A stretch of 62,174 nucleotides of DNA from positions 1-62,174 of the forward strand of contig JALHMI010000024.1 of NCBI GenBank assembly GCA_022844125.1. Reading direction: 5' to 3'. The notes below the pieces were generated by a model. That model was given only the letters and a program-made list of their open reading frames with translations. It was not told the DNA's origin and did not search any database. This stretch comes from Pirellulales bacterium (GTDB lineage: Bacteria; Planctomycetota; Planctomycetia; Pirellulales; PALSA-1355). The position numbers were made by a program, and so were the translations under genes. This document shows, piece by piece, positions 55,497-62,174 of this stretch (positions within the stretch are counted from its first letter, which is position 1; each line of letters opens with the position of its first letter).

Positions 55497-58400
55497 TCAG
55501 ATGACCAGTTCCAGGATCAACTCGTCGATCGAAGCGAGGCTCTCGTCTTGAGCGTCCTCGACGGTTGAGCCCGTAAGGCAATCGCTGGGCTCGTTCCAGA
55601 GCATTGCGACGGCCCGGTCGACCAGCTGTTGGATCATCGTCTCGCTCGTCGCGGGCAGGCGTTCGTTTGCCGTCGAGGCGACTTCCGGAGTTGCCGTGCC
55701 GCGCGTGAGAGCCATTGCCACAGCGTTCGCACCCGCTTCGGCTTTGGGCCCGACTGAATCACTTGCGATGAAACCGGTTGGTAATGCCGCGGCGGCCAAT
55801 GGACTTGCCTCCGCCGGCGGGGCGATCTGGATCCGCGGCAGGAAGCCCGGGTTGGTGCGAGCGATCAACATATCGGCGGCTGAGATCGTGCGACTCTTGT
55901 CGAAGTCGAAGGGGTTCGCGACGTCGAGATTCGACTTGGGCATCGCATTGCGTGCAGCCAGTTCATCCGCAGCGCTCGTGACGAAGGCGGCCGGCGGCTG
56001 GGTGCCGAAGCTGTCGCCGACGCGATTACCGAAGAAAAACACGTCTTCCTCGGCAAGGCCGGTGTCTTCGTTCGCGGCCACAATCACCTGCAGGTAAGTG
56101 TTCTTGATCGCACCATCCGGCCAGGTAATGACGATGCGATCCGCGCCGCCGACGCCTTGGCCGGCCAGCACCTGAATCGCCGATGGCGCGGGCGCCGCGG
56201 CCCAAGTGCCCGGATCATTGCTGGTACCAACTCGGAAGATGAAATCATCCGCCGTGATGTCCGGATGCGACCCGGCCAGATCGACCATGACACCGTTGAT
56301 CCCGCGCGAGTAGCTGGTGATGTTGGAAGCATCGGCCAGCGTGCCGTCGGGGAGCAGGGCATGTTTGGTGGGATCGATCGCAAGCCGATCGAATTCATCG
56401 ATACCGGAATTCTTCCATTCATATGAAGAGTTGTTGTAGAAAACATGGCGACCAGCCACGACGTTCTCAAACTCGCTGCCAAGCTCAAAGGCGCCGATGT
56501 CCACCCGACCGCCAGTGACGCGGGCAAATCCGGCGCCACGCTGATCGAAAAGCATTGCGTCGGCATCGACATTCGGATCGCCGGTATTCACGGCCGGGCT
56601 ACTCTCCAGCAGAGCATGGGTAAGCGTCCGACCGCCGTTGTCAGCCAACGTGGTGTCGAGCACGGTGTTGATGTCTAGCACGCCGCCCAATCCGTCGCCC
56701 ACGATGTTGCCGTTCACACCGTGTGCGAGACCGCCGGCCGAGCTCGGATCACCGATGAGGTTATAGCTGCTGGCCGGATCGAGCGAGCCGCCGACCAGCG
56801 CGATATCACTTGCCGTTTCATTACCAGATGCTTCGTCAAGATTGGCCGCGACGATCGAGTTGCTGAGCGTGGCGGTTGCTTGATCGAGCACGGCCAGCCC
56901 GCCGCCGATGGCCTCGTCGCCCTCGGCACGGTTCAGGACGACGGTGCTGTTGAGGAGTTGTAGCTGCATGTGCGGTGCTACGGCAATTCCGCCGCCTCGC
57001 CTGGCTGAGTTCCCGGACACGGTGCTGTTCACGATCCGGAGCGGCGGATATTCGGCAAGAATCGCTCCCCCGTCGTTGGTTGCGGAATTGTTGGCGAAGG
57101 TCGAAGCCAGGATCGTGCCGACCTGTCCGGCGATCGCACCGCCGTTCTTGGCACTATTCCCGGTAAAGTAGGAATTCGCAACCGACACCGCGCCACGGAT
57201 GGCGCCGCCGTCCTCCGTGGCGGAGTTCAGCTCAAAACTGCTTGACCACACTTCCAGCACGCCACCTACTCCTTCCCTCGCCAAAGCGCCACCATACGTG
57301 GCGGAATTTCCGGTGAAGGTGCTATCGACAATGATCGCGGGTGCATGGAAGTTGTGGATCGCGCCACCAGTGCCCGCGGTATTGTCAGAAAAGGTGCTGC
57401 GAACGACGTGCAGCAAGCCGTTGTTGAGCGAGGTGTAATTATGGATTCCGCCCCCTTGAGTCAGGGTCGAGTTGTCATTGATCGTGCTGTCCTCAACCAG
57501 CATCCGTCCGATATTGACGATGCCGCCGCCCCCAGCAAGTTCGCAGTCGCTGGTCGCGGCGTTGCCGGAGACGTTCGAGCGAATTATTTCAAACGCAAAT
57601 CCGTCCGGTAAGCGGAGTTCGAATCGGGAAAAGATACCGCCGCCGTTCTCCGCCACGTTATCCGTTACCTGGCTTCCAATGAGCGTTGCGAGACCTTCTG
57701 AATAGATCGCGCCTCCGAAGCTGGATGCCTCGTTTTCACTGAAGATGCTCTGCTCGACATGCATCTTGCCAAAATTCAAGATGGCGCCCCCGCGACCTGC
57801 CTGGTTGGCGGTGAACTGCGAATTCACAACCACCGAGTTGGGCGAGTTCGAAGAGTCTTGATATAGGTAGTCATGGTGGATGGCACCACCGGACTGGACG
57901 GCTGAGTTGTGACTAAATTCTGAGTCGACGATATTGGAGGGCGTGCCTTCGGCATGTAGCGCTCCACCATTGACGGCCGAGTTCTGACTGAACGTGCTCT
58001 CGATGATTTGCAACTGGCGGCCATCCAAGGTCGCGATCGCGCCACCTTCGCCGGCCGCGACATTGCCGGTGAACACTGAGCGCCGAACTTCCAGCGAAAA
58101 GTTGTTCAAGCCGTCGACCACCATAATGCCCGCCCCGAGACCCTCTCTCGGGATTGTGCTCGACGCAGTGTTATTAGCAACGGTGCAGTCCTCCAGCAGC
58201 ATGCTGCCTCTACCCCAAGTTTGAACGCCACCGCCGCCGAAACTAGTTGCCGTGTTCTCGCTAATCGTCGTCCGAAGAATATTGACCATCTCTTCGACGT
58301 TCATAGCGAGGATTCCACCTCCGTCGCCCGCTGTATTTCGCAAAATGAAGGAGTCAGAAATCGAGGCCGGATAGGCCTCCAGTCGAATGGCCCCGCCGCC

Positions 58401-61400
58401 GGACGTGGTATTGTCTGTGAAGGAACTGGCGGTTACATCCAGCCAACCGCGGCTGCTAACGGCACCACCTTCGCCAGCTTCGTTGTGTTCGAACTGGCTG
58501 CCAGAGATCGATAAGAGACCCGCCTGCGCATCCTGGACTTGCGAAAGCCCGTGATAGATCGCGCCGCCTTCATTACCCGCTTGGTTCTCGGAAAATACGC
58601 TGGAAACGATCGTCAACCGGCCGTCGAAGTTATAGATAGCGCCGCCGTTCGCAATCGAGGTATTTGCTCTCAAGCTACTGTCTGCAATCGAGAGTACACT
58701 CCGGCGAGCTCGAATCGCCGCTCCATCCGCGTCCACATTGCCGACACTCGTCGGCGTTGCACCACCGGTGAGCGTGACGGCTGCAAGTTCGACGTCGGCC
58801 CCTGCCAGCACGTCGAAAATGCGGTCGCCGTAGCCGAGTTCGGCGTTGTACAACCCCGCGGCGTCGATCGTCGTGTTGTCGCGACCCGCGCCGATGATCT
58901 TCAGGCTGCCGCTGCTGGTGATGTCCAGGTCGCCGGTGAGGCCGGCGTCTTCGTTCGCGCCTTGGCGCGTGAGGGTGTAGGTGCCGGCGGCCAGAACAAG
59001 CTCGTTGTCCTCCGGATGCGCATTCGCCCAAAGGACGGCTTCACGCAGCGACCACAGCCCGTCGATCGCCACGATGTCGTCGAAAGTCGTGACGGTGATC
59101 ACGCCGGCGATCGGCAGCGGGTCGGTTTCGGTCTCGAAAGCGCCGATATCGATGCGGCCGCTCACCACGCGCGGATAGCCATCGCCGCGCTGATCAAACT
59201 GGAGCGCCGGCTTAAAGGCGTTGGGATTGAACGCCGGATCGCCATCGTTGACGGCTGGCCCGGTATGTACGAGCGCATGCGTGAGCGTCGGTCCGCCATT
59301 ATCGGCCAGTGTCGTATCGAGCACCGAGTTGATGTCGAGCACGCCGCCCAAACCATCGCCGACGATGTTGCCGTTCACGCCGTTGGTCAGACCACCGGCG
59401 GTGCTTGGGTCGCCGATGAGGTTGAACTTGCTCGCAGGCGCCACCGACCCATCGAGCAAAGCAAACTCGTTCGGCGTGCCGGTCACTCCAGCCGCATTCC
59501 CCACAAGGAGTGAATTCTCAAGAGTGGCCGCCGCCGAGCGATTCAGCGCAATAGCGCCACCAGTTCCGGTACCATTCGCGTCAGCGTCAGCACGGTTCAG
59601 AACGAGTGTGGAGTGCGACACGAAAACTCCATTGGAGGCGAAAATGGCTCCGCCGGATTCTCCGGCAGCGTTTCCAGACAAGGTGCTGTTCAGAATCCTG
59701 TAACTCATCGGCAGGCCGCGGCTGTAATTACCGAACAAGGCACCACCCTGCAGAGACGCGAAGTTGTCATGGATCGTGGAGCTATCGATCTCGAAGAGCG
59801 ATCCGCCGTGGTACACCGCTCCTCCGCTCTCACTTGCGACATTATCGGCAAGGACACTGCGCGCCACACGAAGGCCGCCCCAGCGAACATGATGGATGCC
59901 GCCGCCGACACGAGCGAGGTTGGCCGATATCTCGCTGTTTGAGATGCTCGATGGCACGATGCCGACGGAGTCTCCGATTGTGAGGTGAATGCCACCACCA
60001 ACATCGGCCGAGTTATCGCGCACGATACTATTTGTCAGGACGATGGCCCCTTGACAGTTGACTGCTCCTCCATACGCTGCCGAATTGCCCGAGAACTCAC
60101 TGTTTGTGATCACGAGAGGCGAGCCGTTCACTGACGAGATTCCACCACCACTTCCGATTCGGCCCGTGGCTGAATTGCCTGAAAAAACTGAATTACGAAT
60201 CCATACAGATTCATTTATGCCGGGCAAGAAATCATTGATAAATAGCCCACCGCCGCTGTCCCCTCGATTCTGCAAAAAGCGGACGCGATCAAGCTCCAAT
60301 GACCTAACCTGTGCGGAACTCAGTGCATTTCCCCACACGATCCCACCGCCACCTTCATTCTCGGCGATGTTTCCACTAAAGGTTGTATCCATGACACGCA
60401 GTACGCCGTCGGCATAGATCGCTCCACCGTAGAGAAACGCGTAGTTGCCGGCAAAGATCGAGTCTGTAATTTCAGTGCTACCATCCTGGCTCATCAGCGC
60501 GCCACCGATGGTGGCACTGTTGCCACTGACGGCGGTTTCGACGATCTCGATGCGTGATGCCAAACCGAATACCCCACCGCCATCGGAAGCAGAGTTGTGG
60601 GCGAGCACGGAATCGCGAATTGCGATCGATGAACCACGCACGGCCACCGCTCCCCCTTCATGCGCCCGGTTACTCACAAAGGTCGAATCAACAATCTGTG
60701 TCTCATGCACCCCGGTGTGAAAGACTGCTCCGCCGCGATGGCCCGAAAGTCCGCTGAACCTGCTTGCGTTGACCTCCAGCTTTCCGGCGCTATAGATGCC
60801 GCCGCCATCGCTTCCCGCGGATCCATTGCTGAATCTTCCGTTTTCGATCGAAAGCTCGCTATCGCTGTCGCTGTAGATGCTGCCTCCGGACACTGCCGCT
60901 GAGCTCTCACGCATGGTGACATCGAATAGAGCTACTTTTGCACCGATGATTCGCATCGCTCCGCCATTGGACGCCGAATTGCCACCTTGGAGATTAACCT
61001 CCTCAATTGCAAAGTCTGCACCCGCGTGGATGTCAAAGATGCGGTCACCGACCTCGAGGTCTGAATTGAAGAGCCCAACGGCGTTAATTGTGGATTCACC
61101 CGAGATCGTGCGGAGCAGCAAGCTGCCATTTGCCTTAATATCGAGGTCGCCGGTCAGTCCCTCATCTTCGTCCGACCCTTGCACACTGAGTACATACGTG
61201 CCGTATGGTAACGCAATCTCGTCGTCCTCCGGCGAAGCATTCGCCTGGAGGATCGCTTCGCGCAGCGACGTGAATGCATCGTTCGGGTCGACAACATCCG
61301 CCGTCGTGTTGACCTCGATCACCGTGGCGGAGAGCAGATGACGGGACTCGAGCGGTTCGATGAACGAGCGATAACGCTTCGGGGAGGAAAAGATGGACTT

Positions 61401-61439
61401 CCCCGAGGCCGCCGATCGGGCGGCGAGATAATTGCGCAT
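55497..61439 (-). CDS. giant duplicated beta-helix exoprotein (CSLREA and choice-of-anchor Q modules)
   Basis: 1980 residues; ATG 61439 follows GAGGAGAAGAGG. The N-terminus has FIEPLESRHLLSA, a LEPR-XLL-like signal. Two long modules follow (about residues 38-770 and 778-1650). Each opens with a CSLREA-type segment (FTSLREAILQANASPEDDEI; LWSLREAVLWANAHPEDNEL), continues with tens of GGAI/GGGI beta-helix turns as in Pmp-type surface proteins (NSATIGGALMS, SGNSAAYGGAVNCQG), and closes with a choice-of-anchor Q-like end (DTTLADNGGPTLTHAL, RIDIGAFE). Then come the SRGING module (YSRGINGVMVDLAGSHPDIT), a dockerin-like segment (FDFDKSRTISAADMLIA) and an acidic tail. Probably an adhesin or surface fibre; no enzyme motif seen. 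Confidence 0.85.
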   Translation of the reverse strand: MRNYLAARSAASGKSIFSSPKRYRSFIEPLESRHLLSATVIEVNTTADVVDPNDAFTSLREAILQANASPEDDEIALPYGTYVLSVQGSDEDEGLTGDLDIKANGSLLLRTISGESTINAVGLFNSDLEVGDRIFDIHAGADFAIEEVNLQGGNSASNGGAMRIIGAKVALFDVTMRESSAAVSGGSIYSDSDSELSIENGRFSNGSAGSDGGGIYSAGKLEVNASRFSGLSGHRGGAVFHTGVHETQIVDSTFVSNRAHEGGAVAVRGSSIAIRDSVLAHNSASDGGGVFGLASRIEIVETAVSGNSATIGGALMSQDGSTEITDSIFAGNYAFLYGGAIYADGVLRVMDTTFSGNIAENEGGGGIVWGNALSSAQVRSLELDRVRFLQNRGDSGGGLFINDFLPGINESVWIRNSVFSGNSATGRIGSGGGISSVNGSPLVITNSEFSGNSAAYGGAVNCQGAIVLTNSIVRDNSADVGGGIHLTIGDSVGIVPSSISNSEISANLARVGGGIHHVRWGGLRVARSVLADNVASESGGAVYHGGSLFEIDSSTIHDNFASLQGGALFGNYSRGLPMSYRILNSTLSGNAAGESGGAIFASNGVFVSHSTLVLNRADADANGTGTGGAIALNRSAAATLENSLLVGNAAGVTGTPNEFALLDGSVAPASKFNLIGDPSTAGGLTNGVNGNIVGDGLGGVLDINSVLDTTLADNGGPTLTHALVHTGPAVNDGDPAFNPNAFKPALQFDQRGDGYPRVVSGRIDIGAFETETDPLPIAGVITVTTFDDIVAIDGLWSLREAVLWANAHPEDNELVLAAGTYTLTRQGANEDAGLTGDLDITSSGSLKIIGAGRDNTTIDAAGLYNAELGYGDRIFDVLAGADVELAAVTLTGGATPTSVGNVDADGAAIRARRSVLSIADSSLRANTSIANGGAIYNFDGRLTIVSSVFSENQAGNEGGAIYHGLSQVQDAQAGLLSISGSQFEHNEAGEGGAVSSRGWLDVTASSFTDNTTSGGGAIRLEAYPASISDSFILRNTAGDGGGILAMNVEEMVNILRTTISENTATSFGGGGVQTWGRGSMLLEDCTVANNTASSTIPREGLGAGIMVVDGLNNFSLEVRRSVFTGNVAAGEGGAIATLDGRQLQIIESTFSQNSAVNGGALHAEGTPSNIVDSEFSHNSAVQSGGAIHHDYLYQDSSNSPNSVVVNSQFTANQAGRGGAILNFGKMHVEQSIFSENEASSFGGAIYSEGLATLIGSQVTDNVAENGGGIFSRFELRLPDGFAFEIIRSNVSGNAATSDCELAGGGGIVNIGRMLVEDSTINDNSTLTQGGGIHNYTSLNNGLLHVVRSTFSDNTAGTGGAIHNFHAPAIIVDSTFTGNSATYGGALAREGVGGVLEVWSSSFELNSATEDGGAIRGAVSVANSYFTGNSAKNGGAIAGQVGTILASTFANNSATNDGGAILAEYPPLRIVNSTVSGNSARRGGGIAVAPHMQLQLLNSTVVLNRAEGDEAIGGGLAVLDQATATLSNSIVAANLDEASGNETASDIALVGGSLDPASSYNLIGDPSSAGGLAHGVNGNIVGDGLGGVLDINTVLDTTLADNGGRTLTHALLESSPAVNTGDPNVDADAMLFDQRGAGFARVTGGRVDIGAFELGSEFENVVAGRHVFYNNSSYEWKNSGIDEFDRLAIDPTKHALLPDGTLADASNITSYSRGINGVMVDLAGSHPDITADDFIFRVGTSNDPGTWAAAPAPSAIQVLAGQGVGGADRIVITWPDGAIKNTYLQVIVAANEDTGLAEEDVFFFGNRVGDSFGTQPPAAFVTSAADELAARNAMPKSNLDVANPFDFDKSRTISAADMLIARTNPGFLPRIQIAPPAEASPLAAAALPTGFIASDSVGPKAEAGANAVAMALTRGTATPEVASTANERLPATSETMIQQLVDRAVAMLWNEPSDCLTGSTVEDAQDESLASIDELILELVI

Positions 61440-61632
61440 GCCTCTTCTCCTCTTTCTTGGCTGCCGCGGGATGTTCCGTCCCGCGAAAACCGTTTGCCCC
61501 AGGCGCGATCGTCGTTTCCGTACTAGCCCGCATCGGACAGCTTAACGCCCCCACTCGGGGAGGTCAACGGAAATCCGTGCAGATCACGGAGAAGACAACG
61601 TGAATCTTGGCGAAGCCGACCGGGTCGACGCG

Positions 61633-62174
61633 CTACGACCACAAGCTGCGATCCAGCGTGCGGTAGTTAATCGCCTCGCTGATGTGCGCGGGCGAAATGG
61701 ATTCCGCGCTGTCGAGATCCGCGATCGTTCGCGCCAGCCGCAGGATCTTGTCGTGCGCGCGGGCCGAGAGGCCAAGCTCGGTCATCGTCGCGCGCAGGAG
61801 GTTCATGCACGCATCGTCGAGCGGACAGAACGAGCGAATCTGGCGATGCGTCATCCGGCCGTTGTGCCGGGTGGCGGTGCCGGCGAAACGCTGCTGTTGA
61901 ATGCGGCGCGCGTGGACCACCTGCTCGCGCATCTGCGCGCTGGAGGTGCCCGGCGTCTTGGCCGAGAGTTCGCGAAACGGCACGGCTGGGACTTCGATCT
62001 GAATGTCGATCCGATCCATCAGGGGGCCGGAAATCTTGGCCATGTAGCGCTCGATCTGAGGGAGCGTGCAGTGGCAGTCGCGGCGCGGATCGTTGCGATA
62101 GCCGCAAGGGCAGGGATTGAGCGCCACGAGCAGCATGAAGTCGCACGGGAACGTCGTGCTGGAGAGAGCGCGAG
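61633..62174 (-). CDS. YifB/ComM family Mg-chelatase-like ATPase, C-terminal part
   Basis: About 180 residues are visible; the start lies beyond the right edge. The text STTFPCDFMLLVALNPCPCGYRNDP is diagnostic of YifB/ComM, with a Cys cluster (CPCGY, CHC) typical of the family. It continues with ISGPLMDRIDIQIEVPAVPF (sensor/arginine-finger region) and a C-terminal helical domain (LSARAHDKILRLARTIADLD, ISEAINYRTLDR). ComM helps natural transformation by branch migration in some bacteria. The Walker motifs are outside the window. Confidence 0.93.
   Translation of the reverse strand, partial: RALSSTTFPCDFMLLVALNPCPCGYRNDPRRDCHCTLPQIERYMAKISGPLMDRIDIQIEVPAVPFRELSAKTPGTSSAQMREQVVHARRIQQQRFAGTATRHNGRMTHRQIRSFCPLDDACMNLLRATMTELGLSARAHDKILRLARTIADLDSAESISPAHISEAINYRTLDRSLWS

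Noticed and set aside
55497-61439. Tandem DNA repeats or a CRISPR-like array in the giant gene
   Set aside because: The GGAI/GGGI periodicity is at protein level with variable spacing; no direct DNA repeats with constant length and spacers are present.

Overview
The window comes from a GC-rich planctomycete, most likely of the Pirellulales type. The evidence is the combination of DUF1501 and DUF1553/DUF1549 proteins, planctomycete-type c cytochromes, PEP-CTERM proteins, LEPR-XLL-like N-termini on very large exoproteins, Gfo/Idh/MocA oxidoreductases with Tat signals, and dispersed palindromic repeats between genes. One tRNA gene is present (tRNA-Leu, anticodon TAG). There is no rRNA, CRISPR array or prophage.

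Left part (1-20.5 kb). A transposase start runs off the left edge, followed by a PEP-CTERM protein and a frameshifted small gene. Next come a beta-helix lipoprotein and diheme cytochrome pair (TIGR03805/TIGR03806 type), a TPR-glycosyltransferase, and a heme c/copper monooxygenase-like fusion. An ApbE flavinyltransferase and a formylglycine-enzyme-like protein are divergent and share a palindromic ribosome-binding site. A Tat-type oxidoreductase, an exported esterase, a lone receiver, an ABC-2 exporter pair, an APC permease and a DUF1501 protein complete this part.

Middle (20.5-40 kb). A large composite inverted repeat is followed by a membrane-anchored Mrr-like nuclease and a Gdx/SugE-type exporter. 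An operon encodes a membrane protein, an ECF41 sigma factor and a carboxymuconolactone decarboxylase-like protein, preceded by a textbook ECF41 promoter. Then come a very large CheB-CheR-PAS-histidine kinase-receiver protein, a lutABC lactate-oxidation operon, and an operon for a Tat-exported TPP enzyme with a small cytochrome c. A second copper monooxygenase-like protein is fused to a redoxin and a heme c domain.

Right part (40-62 kb). On the minus strand lie a DoxX protein, a DUF1553/DUF1501 pair, a large exported thioredoxin-fold protein, a 5'-truncated GNAT acetyltransferase, an exported beta-propeller and the tRNA. Next are a beta-helix fragment and a PhoPQ-activated-type esterase with an extracellular module. 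A PEP-CTERM protein and a 1980-residue duplicated beta-helix exoprotein follow. The start of a YifB/ComM-like ATPase runs off the right edge.

Themes. Exported redox chemistry (cytochromes c, copper centres, TPP, redoxin and flavinylation) dominates, together with large surface proteins sharing sorting modules. Most intergenic spaces carry one of several dispersed hairpin families, which seem linked to at least two gene truncations.
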